A stretch of 64,000 nt of DNA from Verrucomicrobiota bacterium (GCA_023430565.1 JAEZAD010000089.1:1-64000); one strand, 5' to 3'. Shown: positions 23,224 through 33,013, counted from the first letter of the stretch. Numbers and translations: made by a program. Notes: generated by a model not told the origin, from the sequence alone.

Positions 23224-24465
23224 ATGATTTTTTTCGCTTGCGGTGGCGCGAGACGCCTCAGGCTGCATCGCTTCCTTCTGTCCGCGCTCGCGGGCGCGTT
23301 GTTGCTGGCCGGCTGTGCGTCTCCGCCTTCTGAATACCGGGATCCGCCGCCGCGGGCGGTGGAAGCGCGGACGGAGCACAACCGCCGGGTCTTCGATCGG
23401 GTGTGGGAGCTGGTGAACGAACGATATTTCGACGCGAGCTTTCGCGGCGTCGACTGGGCGGCGTTGCGCGAACGGTATCGCCCGCGGGCGACGGCGGCGA
23501 AGGACGAAGAGGAGCTGTATCAGATCGTCAATGAGATGTGCGCCGAGTTGAAGGAATCGCATCTCGTGGCGCTCACGCCGCGCCGGGCGCATGAGAACCG
23601 GGTCGAACACCGGCCGGCGATCGGGTTGCGGTGGACGGAAGTCGAAGGTGCGCGCGTGGTGACGGATGTGCTGCCGGGCGGTCCGGCGGCGGGGGCCGGG
23701 GTCGAGCGCGGGTGGCTGATCGTGTCGCGCAACGGCGCGCCCTTGCGCGCGGACGATCCCTTCGTGATGCGGCTCGGGCAGCCGGTGGAATTCGAGTTCC
23801 TCGACCGCGAGAATCGGACGAGAAAACTCTCGATGCTGCCGGCGTTGGTGAACTTTCAACGGAGGGAGGCGTTGCCGCTCGAGGACGGGGCGATTTACCT
23901 GCGGTTCGATCATTTTGCGCGCGATACGGTTTTCTGGATGCGACGGCAGTTGCGCGAACATCGGACGGCGCCGGCGGTGATCATCGATCTGCGGGAGAAT
24001 CGCGGTGGCGACACGTTTGCGCTGCGGGTGGCGCTGGCGGATTTCTTTCCGGAGAAAGTCGCGGAGGGGCGAATTGTGAACCGGCGCGGAAAGGCGAAGG
24101 AGTCGCACAGCATCGGGTGGGGAGCGACGCACTACGAAGGACGCGTGCTCGTGTTGATCGGGCCGGGCACGGGGAGTGCGGCGGAGATTTTCGCGCATGT
24201 GCTGCAGCATCACCGGCGGGCGACGATCATCGGACGGAAGACGGCGGGGGCGGTGATTTATTCGCGTTCGTATCGGCTACCGGGGGGCGGAGAATTGCAG
24301 GTGCCGGTGAGCGATTACGTCGGCCTGGATGGCCAGCGGCTGGAAGGCCGGGGCGTCGCGCCTGACGTGGAATTGCCGCTGCCGACGCTGGCGCAACGCC
24401 GGGCGGTGCTGGATCTGGAGATGAAGGAGGCACTGGAAATTCTGCGGAAAGAGCGGGCCGGGTAG
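23224..24465 (+). CDS. S41-family (C-terminal processing) peptidase, lipoprotein
   Basis: About 413 residues. The N-terminus has basic residues, a hydrophobic stretch and a lipobox 'LLLAGC', so the protein should be lipid-anchored outside the inner membrane. 'GPAAGAGVERGWLIVSRNGAPL' is a PDZ-like piece. The peptidase core shows 'PAVIIDLRENRGGDTFA', the nucleophile region 'GPGTGSAAEIFAHVL' (Ser) and the general-base 'IGRKTAGAVIYS' (Lys), followed by 'GLDGQRLEGRGVAPDVELP', the standard C-terminal strap. Start taken at ATG 23224; a GTG at 23203 in frame is an alternative. Located between the topo IV subunit genes without obvious functional link. Confidence 0.88.
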   Translation: MIFFACGGARRLRLHRFLLSALAGALLLAGCASPPSEYRDPPPRAVEARTEHNRRVFDRVWELVNERYFDASFRGVDWAALRERYRPRATAAKDEEELYQIVNEMCAELKESHLVALTPRRAHENRVEHRPAIGLRWTEVEGARVVTDVLPGGPAAGAGVERGWLIVSRNGAPLRADDPFVMRLGQPVEFEFLDRENRTRKLSMLPALVNFQRREALPLEDGAIYLRFDHFARDTVFWMRRQLREHRTAPAVIIDLRENRGGDTFALRVALADFFPEKVAEGRIVNRRGKAKESHSIGWGATHYEGRVLVLIGPGTGSAAEIFAHVLQHHRRATIIGRKTAGAVIYSRSYRLPGGGELQVPVSDYVGLDGQRLEGRGVAPDVELPLPTLAQRRAVLDLEMKEALEILRKERAG

Positions 24466-24553
24466 CCGGGGTCCAAATCGAGCGCGAAGGCGCAAGAGTG
24501 CCGCTTGACGCGCGCGGCGCCGCGCCCCAAACCTGCGCGCTGCTTCGCACGCG

Positions 24554-26764
24554 ATGGCCCGAAAGAAATCCTCGAAAAACTCCGATCAACCCGAACTGCC
24601 GCTCGACAATGGCGCCGAGCCGGCTGCGTCCGAGAAGAAGTCCGGCAAATCGGATCCAAAGGCGAAGGCGCCGGAGATGAATCAGCGGTCGGGCGCGGGC
24701 GCCGACCCGAAGCCGGAGGAGCCGAAGGGCGATCAGATCGTGACGGTGACGTCCGCGCCGGCTGAGCCGCCACCGCGGCGGGGCGGGGCGAAGGTGCAGG
24801 ACGAGGATTCGCCGCTGGCGGTGAGCTATCGGAATTGGTTTCTCGAATACGCGAGCTACGTGATTCTCGACCGCGCGGTGCCGCACATCGACGACGGCCT
24901 CAAACCCGTGCAGCGCCGGATCCTGCACACGCTGTGGGACATGGACGACGGGCGTTTTCACAAGGTGGCGAATGTCGTCGGCCGCACGATGTCGCTGCAC
25001 CCGCACGGCGACGCGTCGATTGGCGCGGCGCTGGTGGCGATCGGCCAGCGGGCGTTCCTGGTCGAGCCGCAGGGAAATTTCGGCAATCTGCTGACGGGTG
25101 ACGATGCGGCGGCACCACGTTACATCGAGGCGCGGCTGACGAATTTCGCGAAGGACGTGCTCTTCAATCCCAAGACCACGACCTGGCAGCTGAGCTACGA
25201 TGGACGTGCGAAGGAGCCGGTGACGTTGCCGGCGAAGTTCCCGATCGTGCTGCTCGAGGGCGCGGAGGGCATCGCGGTCGGTCTCGCGACGAAGATCCTG
25301 CCGCACAACTTCAACGATCTCTGCCGCGCGGCGATCAATCACCTGCAGGGAAAGTCGTTCCGCATCTATCCCGATTTTCCGACGGGCGGCGTGGCGGATT
25401 TTTCGGAATACAACGACGGCGAGCGCGGCGGGAAGGTGAAGGTCCGGGCGAAGATCGAGGTGCGGAGCAAGTATCTCCTCGCGATCACGGAGCTGCCGTT
25501 TGGCTCCACGACGGAATCGCTGATCGAGTCGATTCTCGCGGCCAACGCGAAGGGCAAGATCAAGGTCCGGCACGTCGACGACAACACGGCCGATTCGGTG
25601 GAGATCCTCGTGCACCTGCCGCAGGGCAGCGAGCCGGAGAAGGTGATCCAGCAGCTTTACGTGTTCACCGGCTGCCAGGCGAATCTGTCGCCGGCGGCGT
25701 GCGTGATCGTGACCGACGAGCAAACGGGGCAGGACAAGCCCGAGTTTCTTGGCGTGCGCGAGATCCTGAAGCGCGCGGTCGACAAGACGAAGGCGCTGTT
25801 GAAACAGGAGTTGGAGATCAAGCTCGAGGAGCTGGAGCAGCAGTGGCACTGGGATTCGCTCGAGCGGATTTTCATCGAGGAGCGGATCTACCGTCGGATC
25901 GAAAAATCGAAGACATGGGAAAGCGTGCTCGAGGAGATTCGCGAAGGCCTGAAGCCCTTCGTGAAGCAGCTGCGGCGGGCGGTCACGGACGATGATATCA
26001 CGCGACTCACGGAGATCCGCATCAAGCGGATCTCGGCCTACAACCGCTTCCAGGCGGACGAGGCGATCGCGAAGATCGAGGCGGGCATCAAGGAGACGAA
26101 GAACAATCTGAAAAACCTCACGGCCTACGCGGTCGCGTGGTTCGAGATGTTGCAGGAAAAATACGGCAAGGGCCGGAAGCGGCGGACGAGTTACGACGAG
26201 ATCGAGCAGATCAACGCGGCCGAGGTCGTATCCGCGAATCAACGACTCTACGTGAATCGCGAGGACGGCTTCATCGGGCTGAACTGGCGGCAGCACGAGT
26301 TCGTGCAGGAGTGCACGATTCTCGACAGCGTGCTCACGATCATGCGCGACGGTTCGCTGAAGGTTGCCAAGGTGGGCGACAAGGTTTTCATGGGGCGCGA
26401 CATCCTTCACATCGCGATCTTCCCGAAAGACGGCGACCCGAACTTCTACACGATGGTGTATCAGGACAAGGAGAGCGGGAAGGCCTTCGCGAAACGGTTC
26501 CAGATCGGCGGACTTTCGCGCGACAAGCTTTATCCGCTCGTGAAGTCCGAAGGCTCGAAGGTGGTGTATCTCGAGGTGAGCAAGACCGAGAAGGACATGC
26601 CGAAAAAGCTGCAGGTTTTCATCGACGGTCGCAGCGGTGCGCGGGTCCGCGAGCTTGAGTTCGACCTGGCGAATGTGCCTGTGAGCACGCGGAGCGCGAA
26701 GGGCCTCACTGTCACGAAGTGGCCGGTGAAGGACGTGAAGCGCGTGGATTTGGCGCTGAGCTGA
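24554..26764 (+). CDS. parC: DNA topoisomerase IV subunit A (GyrA/ParC family)
   Basis: A 736-residue DNA cleavage subunit. Residues 1 to about 95 form a Lys/Pro/Glu-rich, presumably disordered extension. The winged-helix core follows: 'RAVPHIDDGLKPVQRRILH', 'SLHPHGDASIGAALV', 'GNFGNLLTGDDAAAPRYIEAR' with the catalytic Tyr at about residue 190. The 'EGIAVGLATKILPHNF' tower region and a long coiled coil ('FIEERIYRRIEKSKTWESVL') are in place. The C-terminal domain has a reduced set of beta-pinwheel blades ('MRDGSLKVAKVGDKVFMGRD') and lacks a GyrA-box, consistent with topo IV rather than gyrase. Pairs with parE at 19990. Confidence 0.9.
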   Translation: MARKKSSKNSDQPELPLDNGAEPAASEKKSGKSDPKAKAPEMNQRSGAGADPKPEEPKGDQIVTVTSAPAEPPPRRGGAKVQDEDSPLAVSYRNWFLEYASYVILDRAVPHIDDGLKPVQRRILHTLWDMDDGRFHKVANVVGRTMSLHPHGDASIGAALVAIGQRAFLVEPQGNFGNLLTGDDAAAPRYIEARLTNFAKDVLFNPKTTTWQLSYDGRAKEPVTLPAKFPIVLLEGAEGIAVGLATKILPHNFNDLCRAAINHLQGKSFRIYPDFPTGGVADFSEYNDGERGGKVKVRAKIEVRSKYLLAITELPFGSTTESLIESILAANAKGKIKVRHVDDNTADSVEILVHLPQGSEPEKVIQQLYVFTGCQANLSPAACVIVTDEQTGQDKPEFLGVREILKRAVDKTKALLKQELEIKLEELEQQWHWDSLERIFIEERIYRRIEKSKTWESVLEEIREGLKPFVKQLRRAVTDDDITRLTEIRIKRISAYNRFQADEAIAKIEAGIKETKNNLKNLTAYAVAWFEMLQEKYGKGRKRRTSYDEIEQINAAEVVSANQRLYVNREDGFIGLNWRQHEFVQECTILDSVLTIMRDGSLKVAKVGDKVFMGRDILHIAIFPKDGDPNFYTMVYQDKESGKAFAKRFQIGGLSRDKLYPLVKSEGSKVVYLEVSKTEKDMPKKLQVFIDGRSGARVRELEFDLANVPVSTRSAKGLTVTKWPVKDVKRVDLALS

Positions 26765-26772
26765 TCTACACC

Positions 26773-27462
26773 ATGACGCGCCGTCGCCCCGGTGCTCTAA
26801 CCGGCCTGAGGTTCGCTGTTCTGGTTGGGGCGTTCGGCCTCGCGGTCGGCGTGAGCGTGGCCGAACCGCGGAATCTGGACCTCCTGAAGCGGGAGATTCG
26901 CGCGTATGTGGAATCGGGCGATTACGCGCGCGGGCTCGAGCGCGTCGCGCGCAGCGCGCGCCGCTGGATCGAGGAACGGGCCGCGCTCGATGCGCGAGGC
27001 GTGGCGGGCCCGCAAAAGCTGGCGGTGGTGATGGATCTCGATGAGACGCTGCTGTCGAACTGGCCGGCCATGCAGGCGGCGGATTTTGGATACGTGCCGG
27101 CAGCGTGGGACGAGTGGGTCGATCGCGGGGAGGCGCCGGCGATCGAGCCGGTGCGCGAGGTGTATCGGGCGGCGCGGGCGGCGGGCGTGAGCGTGTTTTT
27201 CCTGACCGGACGGACCGAGCGCGACCGCCCGGGCACGGAAAGGAATTTGCGCGCGATCGGTTGCGCGGACTACGCCGCGCTGATCTGCCGTGGGGCGGAA
27301 GCGACCGGCAAGGCGGTCGACTACAAGTCGACCGAACGCCAGCGGCTCGTCGAGCAGGGCTGGGTGATCGTGGCGAACATCGGCGACCAGGAGAGCGACC
27401 TCGCCGGTGGATTTGCGGAGCGAACGTTCAAGCTGCCCAATCCGTTTTATCAGACGGAATGA
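26773..27462 (+). CDS. HAD-type acid phosphatase (class B / subfamily IIIB)
   Basis: A 229-residue exported phosphatase. Signal peptide near residues 10-30 ('RFAVLVGAFGLAVGVSVAE'). HAD motif I is 'VVMDLDETLLSNWPA' (nucleophile Asp and DxDET pattern), motif II 'FFLTGRTERD' (Thr), motif III 'KSTERQRL' (Lys), motif IV 'IGDQESDLAGG' (Asp-Asp). These match plant vegetative-storage-protein/class B acid phosphatases, which hydrolyse phosphomonoesters in the periplasm. Start at 26773, nine bases after the parC stop, so the gene may be translated from the same transcript. Confidence 0.9.
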   Translation: MTRRRPGALTGLRFAVLVGAFGLAVGVSVAEPRNLDLLKREIRAYVESGDYARGLERVARSARRWIEERAALDARGVAGPQKLAVVMDLDETLLSNWPAMQAADFGYVPAAWDEWVDRGEAPAIEPVREVYRAARAAGVSVFFLTGRTERDRPGTERNLRAIGCADYAALICRGAEATGKAVDYKSTERQRLVEQGWVIVANIGDQESDLAGGFAERTFKLPNPFYQTE

Positions 27463-27519
27463 AACGGGTGGGCGAAGCTGCGCCTCGCCTCACTGAAACG
27501 AACGACGACCTTTGGGCGC

Positions 27520-28017
27520 TCAGTCGGTGGCTTGCGCGATGATTTGCACGGTCTCGGGCGCGACGACGCGGTCGATGTCGAGCAGCGTCTTCACCTGCCC
27601 CTTCACCTTGGCCATGCCGAGCAGGTAAGTCGTGTCGACTTTGGTGCCGAAATCGGGCGTGGGCTCGATCTCTTCGTCAGTCAACGTGACGACCTCCTCG
27701 ACGCTGTCGACGATGAGGCCCATCTGCACGGTTTGGTCGTTGGGCAGCGTGACTTGCACGACGACGATGCACGTGCGCTCGGCGAACTCGGCCTTGAGGC
27801 CGAATTTGACGCGGAGATCGACGACGGGGATGACTCGGCCGCGGAGATTGATGACGCCCTTCACGAACGCCGGCATCTGCGGCACGGGCGTGATCTTCTG
27901 CATGCGAATGATTTCGCGAACCTTCAGCACGGCGATGCCGTAGGCTTCGTTTTCGAGAACGACCGTCAGGTATTTGCCGGCGAGCTTGGAGGCGGCGGGA
28001 GCGGGCGCGTTGGACAT
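27520..28017 (-). CDS. cheW: Chemotaxis coupling protein CheW
   Basis: A 165-residue SH3-like adaptor that links receptors to the CheA kinase. Recognisable blocks are 'GKYLTVVLENEAYGIAVLKV', 'MPAFVKGVINLRGRVIPVVDLR' (core CheW signature 'NLRGxVIPVVDL'), 'QMGLIVDSVEEVVTL' and 'DTTYLLGMAKVKGQVKTLLDIDRV'. Length normal. It lies 82 bp downstream of the receptor gene on the same strand. Confidence 0.95.
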   Translation of the reverse strand: MSNAPAPAASKLAGKYLTVVLENEAYGIAVLKVREIIRMQKITPVPQMPAFVKGVINLRGRVIPVVDLRVKFGLKAEFAERTCIVVVQVTLPNDQTVQMGLIVDSVEEVVTLTDEEIEPTPDFGTKVDTTYLLGMAKVKGQVKTLLDIDRVVAPETVQIIAQATD

Positions 28018-28099
28018 GGTTGGAAAGAGGTGGCCCGCGCGAGGTGCACGGGCACGGTTTAAGTTTCGGTCGTTTGGAGGAGAGGTTTAGGCAAATCGC

Positions 28100-29725
28100 T
28101 CAACGGGTGCGGGCGTGGCCGTTGGCGGTGGGTTCGACGTCGGCGAAGTGCAGATCGTCGGCGGGCTGCGCGGCGGCGGAATCCCGGCCGTGCAGCTTCG
28201 GGCGCTGCAGCGCGCCGGGCGTGGCGGGGAGAGGGGCGGGCGCGGTGGATTTCGCAACGCGAGGTGGACGAATTTCGGCGGCGGGCGCGGCGGGGATTTC
28301 TCCGCCCTCGATCAGGCGGCGCAGGTCGGCGACGACCTCCTGCATGGCGACGGCCTGCGCGCTGAGTTCCTCGGCGGCGGCGGCGGTTTCCTCGGCGTTG
28401 CTCGCGTTGGACTGCGTGACTTTGTCCATCTGGCTGACGGTGGTGTTCACCTGTCCGATGCCTTGGTTCTGCTCGTGCGACGCGGTGGCGATCTCGGCGA
28501 CGAGGGTGTCGACCTTGCGAGCCTTATCGAGGATCTGGGCGAGGGATTCGGCGACTTTGCCGGAGATGCGGACGCCGTGTTCGCTCTTGCTGATCGCGAC
28601 TTCGATCTTGGCGGCGGTTTCCTTCGCGGATTGGGCGGAGCGCTGCGCGAGGCTGCGGACTTCCTCGGCGACGACGGCAAAACCCATGCCGGCGTCGCCG
28701 GCGCGCGCGGCTTCGACGGCGGCGTTGAGCGCGAGGATGTTGGTCTGGAACGCGATCTCGTCGATGGTCTTGATGATTTTCGAGATGTCGGAGGACGACG
28801 TTTTGATTTCGTCCATCGCGACGTTCATGGCCTGCATGTCGGCGGCGCAGGTGTCGGCGGCGATGCGCGTCTGGTTGGAGAGCTCCTTGGTTTGCTGCGC
28901 GCTGTCGGCGTTGCGCTTGGTCATGCTCGCGAGCTCTTCGATCGATGCGCTCGTTTCCTCGAGGCTGGCGGCCTGTTCGCTGGCGCCTTGAGCGAGCGAC
29001 TGGCTCGCGCCGGAGACCTGGCCCGCCGCGGCGGTCACTTGGGCGGAGGTGTCGTCGAGGGCGTTGCTGACGCGACGGATGGTGCGGTTGACCTGGCGGG
29101 TGATGAGGAAGGCGGCGGCAATCGAGAGGACGGCGGCGCCAATCGAAAACGTGAGGGCCAGCGTGCGCGAAAAAGCCATCGTGGTGCTGATGTGCGCGCC
29201 CGAGGCGTCGGCGGCCTTTTGATTGTAGTCGACGCAGTCAACGAGGGTCTTCTCGTAAGCCAGGTAGGCGGTGGAGCCGGTGGTTTTGAAAAGGGTCTCC
29301 GCTTCGGCCGGCCGGCCCATGAGGCTCAGCTCGCCAATTTGATCGGCGATCGTGCGGTAGTGCTGGAGCGCAGGCGCGATCCGCGCGGCGAGCGGGCGTT
29401 CATCCTCTGCCCGGATCGTGCCTTGGTAGCGCTCGAGCGTCTGATCGATTTCACGGGCAAGGGCGTGCCTCTTCTCGTCGATGGACTTCATGTCCGCCAC
29501 GTCCTGCGACATGATGTGCTGCATGGTCAGGACCCGGTAAGCGAGGGTCTGCTGCAGGGCCTTGTTGGTATGAATGACCCCGGGGAGATTGTCGCCGAGG
29601 ATGGTCTCGACGTAGCGGCCTATGCTCGCCAGCGAGAAGAAAAAGCAAGCCGCGAGGGCGGCGATTAAGAGGAGAGGGGTGGTGAAGCCTGCGGTGAGCA
29701 GCTTGCGGATGGTCCAACTTTTCAT
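28100..29725 (-). CDS. Methyl-accepting chemotaxis protein
   Basis: A 541-residue transmembrane chemoreceptor. TM1 is near residues 12-33 ('LLTAGFTTPLLLIAALAACFFF'); a helical sensor domain follows (residues 40-185, with 'LSLMGRPAEAETLFKTTGSTA'); TM2 is at about 190-212 ('LALTFSIGAAVLSIAAAFL'). No convincing HAMP domain is seen; the protein goes straight into the signalling coiled coil. The hairpin tip 'IDEIAFQTNILALNAAVEAARAG' is intact. The C-terminus lacks a CheR-binding NWETF pentapeptide. Start at 29725, where TM1 sits correctly; the frame is open to 29872. Divergent from cheA with a 221-bp spacer. Confidence 0.93.
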   Translation of the reverse strand: MKSWTIRKLLTAGFTTPLLLIAALAACFFFSLASIGRYVETILGDNLPGVIHTNKALQQTLAYRVLTMQHIMSQDVADMKSIDEKRHALAREIDQTLERYQGTIRAEDERPLAARIAPALQHYRTIADQIGELSLMGRPAEAETLFKTTGSTAYLAYEKTLVDCVDYNQKAADASGAHISTTMAFSRTLALTFSIGAAVLSIAAAFLITRQVNRTIRRVSNALDDTSAQVTAAAGQVSGASQSLAQGASEQAASLEETSASIEELASMTKRNADSAQQTKELSNQTRIAADTCAADMQAMNVAMDEIKTSSSDISKIIKTIDEIAFQTNILALNAAVEAARAGDAGMGFAVVAEEVRSLAQRSAQSAKETAAKIEVAISKSEHGVRISGKVAESLAQILDKARKVDTLVAEIATASHEQNQGIGQVNTTVSQMDKVTQSNASNAEETAAAAEELSAQAVAMQEVVADLRRLIEGGEIPAAPAAEIRPPRVAKSTAPAPLPATPGALQRPKLHGRDSAAAQPADDLHFADVEPTANGHARTR

Positions 29726-29946
29726 CGCGGAATTAAGCGGCTCAGGAGGCGGTCGACTTGATCGAAACAGCATTCCGTTTGCGGACAATCCCTGCGCATT
29801 TCTTGGACTGGGTGGGATGCGTCTCGGTCGTCCGCCCGTCGTCGCCGGAAGAAAGCGGGGAATGCGGGCCAAGGTTCGCGGCGTTTGCGTTCAAGAATGG
29901 CAGGCGCGCGCCGAAGAAGGGACGCACCGCTGTTCCCACGCCCTTC

Positions 29947-32106
29947 ATGCCCATTTCACCGGAGTCATTCAAATCGCTGGACGACGCCGCCAATCGTCTC
30001 GCCGCCGAATCCATTCTTGCCCAAACGGGTCGCGACGACGGCCTGGTGCCGGCGTATAGCCTGCTGAGCGATTTACGCGACCTCGCGGTGGACGAACCGG
30101 CGTTGCACGCGCCAATTGTCGCCACGCACGCGGTGCTCGAGCAACTGCTCGACAGCGCGAAGCCGTTCGACGGGGCGACGTTGGGCAAGCTCCGGGCGTT
30201 CGTCGAATGGCTGCCGGGCGCCCTCGAGGCGATCAAGTCCGGGGCGGCGCCGGTTTCGCTCGGCGAAACGGTCGCCGCCGCGCCCGCCGCGTCCGCTCCG
30301 GCGCCTGTGGCGCCCGCGATTGCGGACGAGGAGGGCGATTCGCAGGACGTGATGATGACGCTGCACCTCGACGAGAATCGCGAGCTGCTGGGCGAGTTTT
30401 ACAACGAGGCGGTGGATCATCTGCAGCAGATCGAGGCGGCGCTGCTCGCGCTGGACCAGGAGCCGGACAATCCCGAGGCGCTCAACTCCATCTTTCGCTC
30501 CTTTCATACGATCAAGGGCAACGCCGGCTTTCTCGGCCTCATGCCGATGCACACGCTCGCGCACGAGGTCGAGTCGTTGCTCGATCTGGCGCGCAACCGG
30601 CAGCTGCGGCTCAACGCCGCGATCATCACGGAAATCCTGCGCAGCCGCGACGCGCTGGTCGCCCTGACCAATCAGGTCTCGCTCGCACTCGAAAAAGGGC
30701 AGCTGCCCGATCAGATCATTCCCGTTGGACGTCTGGTTCGGGCCGTAAAGCGGCTTGCGGCGGATCCGACGGCGGTGATCGAGGCGCCGTCGGCGAAGGC
30801 GAGCGTTTCGATTCCGACGGCAAACGCCGCTGTCCCCGCGGGACCCGCGGCGGAAACCGTTTCGTCCCCCGCCGCACCCGCGACGCCAGCCGCGGCCGCT
30901 CCGGTCGCGAAGGCCGCGGCCACGGTGGCTGCTCCCAAGGCGAGCGGCGGTGCCACGGTGCGCGTGAACACCGAGAAACTCGATTCGCTGATGGACGTCG
31001 TCGGCGAGCTCGTGATCGTGCAGAGCCAGCTGCTCGAAACGGCGCGGCAGCACGGCGAGAACACCGGTTCACCGCTGCAGCGCAACGTCGCCCAGCTCTC
31101 GCGCATCACCAAGGAACTGCAGCACACGGCGATGTCGTTGCGCATGATTCCGATCAAGCAGAGCTTCCAGAAAATGGAGCGGCTCGCGCGCGACCTGGCG
31201 CGAGATTTCGACAAGAAAGTCCACTTTGTGACGAGCGGCGAAGACACCGAGCTCGATCGCACCGTCGTCGAGGAGATCGGCGATCCGCTCGTGCACATGG
31301 TGCGCAACGCCCTCGACCACGGGCTCGAGACGACCGCCGCGCGCATCGCCGCGGGCAAGCCGGAAGCCGGCACGCTCCACCTGAAAGCTTATCATCAGGG
31401 CAGCAACATCGTGATCGAGCTGCAGGACGACGGCCGCGGCATCGATCCGGCGAAGATTTTCCAGAAAGCGCTCGAGAAGGGCATCGTTGCCGCGGATGAG
31501 GAGCTCAGCCGCGAGGAAACGCTCGCGTTGATTTTTGCGCCCGGTTTCTCGACAGCGGAGAAAGTCACCGCGGTGTCCGGTCGCGGCGTCGGGATGGACG
31601 TGGTTAAGCGCAACATCGAGAAACTCCGCGGCAAGATCGAGATCACCTCCGAGGTGGGGAAGGGCTCGACGTTCAAGATCAAGCTGCCGCTCACGATGGC
31701 GATCATCGACGGTCTCGTGGTGCGGGTGGGCGAGGATCGTTTCATTCTGCCGAGCACCTCGGTGCAGCGGGCGCTGCGGCCGAGTCGCGAAAGCATTTCG
31801 ACGGTTCACGGCCAGGGGGAGGTGCTCGACCTGCGCGGGCGGCTCGTTCCGATCCATCGCCTGCACCGCCGCTTTGGCATTCCGCACAGCGCGGAAAATC
31901 CATGGGACGGCATCGTCGTCATCGTCGAACATTCCGGAAAAGTCTCGGCGCTGCTCGTCGATGAAATGGTGAGCAAGCAGGAAGTCGTCATCAAAAACCT
32001 CGGCGCGTTCATGCAGAGCCTGCCGGGGGTCGCCGGCGGCGCGATTCTCGGCGACGGCAACATCGCGCTGATCCTGGATCCCGCCACGCTGCTGCAGGCG
32101 GCGTGA
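29947..32106 (+). CDS. cheA: Chemotaxis histidine kinase CheA
   Basis: A 719-residue kinase. Order of parts: an unusual N-terminal extension of about 130 residues (helical, 'MPISPESFKSLDDAANRLA' onward, then an Ala/Pro linker), the HPt domain with phospho-accepting His187 in 'IFRSFHTIKGNAGFLGL', an Ala/Pro-rich linker, the dimerisation region ('EKLDSLMDVVGELVIVQSQL'), the GHKL ATPase ('DPLVHMVRNALDHGLET' N-box; 'DDGRGIDPAK'; 'FAPGFSTAEKV'; 'SGRGVGMDVV') and a C-terminal CheW-like domain. Start at 29947 is the first ATG of the frame with the protein's own composition. Normally phosphorylates CheY and CheB. Confidence 0.95.
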   Translation: MPISPESFKSLDDAANRLAAESILAQTGRDDGLVPAYSLLSDLRDLAVDEPALHAPIVATHAVLEQLLDSAKPFDGATLGKLRAFVEWLPGALEAIKSGAAPVSLGETVAAAPAASAPAPVAPAIADEEGDSQDVMMTLHLDENRELLGEFYNEAVDHLQQIEAALLALDQEPDNPEALNSIFRSFHTIKGNAGFLGLMPMHTLAHEVESLLDLARNRQLRLNAAIITEILRSRDALVALTNQVSLALEKGQLPDQIIPVGRLVRAVKRLAADPTAVIEAPSAKASVSIPTANAAVPAGPAAETVSSPAAPATPAAAAPVAKAAATVAAPKASGGATVRVNTEKLDSLMDVVGELVIVQSQLLETARQHGENTGSPLQRNVAQLSRITKELQHTAMSLRMIPIKQSFQKMERLARDLARDFDKKVHFVTSGEDTELDRTVVEEIGDPLVHMVRNALDHGLETTAARIAAGKPEAGTLHLKAYHQGSNIVIELQDDGRGIDPAKIFQKALEKGIVAADEELSREETLALIFAPGFSTAEKVTAVSGRGVGMDVVKRNIEKLRGKIEITSEVGKGSTFKIKLPLTMAIIDGLVVRVGEDRFILPSTSVQRALRPSRESISTVHGQGEVLDLRGRLVPIHRLHRRFGIPHSAENPWDGIVVIVEHSGKVSALLVDEMVSKQEVVIKNLGAFMQSLPGVAGGAILGDGNIALILDPATLLQAA

Positions 32107-32140
32107 GGCCTGGCGCGACTTTCGATTTTTTCCTTCCCAC

Positions 32141-33013
32141 GTGAACGCGTTCAAACCCCCGACCATCGAGCAAGTCTGCGAGCGTGCGCTGCGCCTTCCC
32201 TGCTCACCGGCTTTGCTGCCGCGGCTGATCACCGCCCTGCAGTCGCCCGACAGCAGCGCGGACGACATCGCCGGCATCATCACCGTCGATCCCGGCCTCG
32301 CGTCGTCGACGCTCCGGCTTGCCAACTCCGCTTATTTCGCGGGCTCGACGGCGGTCGACAGCGTCGCGGAGGCGGTCATGCGACTCGGCCAGCAGGAACT
32401 CTACCGGCTCGCCGCGCTGGCGCTCGTGAGCCGCTGGGAATCGGGCGTCGGCCACGGAGAGGCGGGCGATTTTTGCCGGCACGCCCTGTGCACGGCGATC
32501 GCGGCGGAAGTGCTCGCGGAGACGACCGAGCGCGTGCCGCCGGAGACGGCCTACACGGCCGGCCTCGTGTGCGATCTCGGCAAGCTCGCACTGACGCATG
32601 CGTGCGACACATTTTATCCCGCGATCCGCGCGCACTGCGCGACGCAACAATGCACCTGGACCGACGCGGAGACAGCGGTGCTCGGCTATCATCACATTCA
32701 AGTCGGCGCACGCTTGCTGCGCGCGTGGAATTTTCCCGCGGTGCTCGTGGCGGTCGCGGAACATTACCTGCGTCCCTCACAAGCGCCGGCGGACGCGCTG
32801 CCGTTGATCGCGCACCTGCATGCCGCGAAATACATCGCGACGTCGTTCGGTCCCGGCGTCGGCGAGGATGGCTTCCTGTTCTCGCTCAACGAATCGTTCC
32901 TGCTCGAGTGGGGCTTCACGCCCGAACTGCTGCAGGAGTCGATGCCGATCGTGCACGAGCGCGCGGTGGCGCGCTTGAAGGACAAACTTTCGCAAGGGGC
33001 CGTTTCGCTGTGA
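32141..33013 (+). CDS. HDOD-domain protein
   Basis: A 290-residue protein consisting mainly of one HDOD domain ('LPCSPALLPRLITALQSPDSS', 'IITVDPGLASSTLRLANSAYF', 'VMRLGQQELYRLAALAL', 'AYTAGLVCDLGKLALTH', 'LGYHHIQVGARLLRAWNFP'). HDOD domains are HD-like without assured catalytic activity and often sit in signalling operons. It starts with GTG at 32141, 35 bp after cheA, and precedes cheD. A role in chemotaxis or c-di-GMP-linked signalling is plausible but unproven. Confidence 0.88.
   Translation: MNAFKPPTIEQVCERALRLPCSPALLPRLITALQSPDSSADDIAGIITVDPGLASSTLRLANSAYFAGSTAVDSVAEAVMRLGQQELYRLAALALVSRWESGVGHGEAGDFCRHALCTAIAAEVLAETTERVPPETAYTAGLVCDLGKLALTHACDTFYPAIRAHCATQQCTWTDAETAVLGYHHIQVGARLLRAWNFPAVLVAVAEHYLRPSQAPADALPLIAHLHAAKYIATSFGPGVGEDGFLFSLNESFLLEWGFTPELLQESMPIVHERAVARLKDKLSQGAVSL

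Noticed and set aside
24227..26410. 727-codon minus-strand frame opposite parC
   Set aside because: Antisense shadow with His/Arg/Leu bias.
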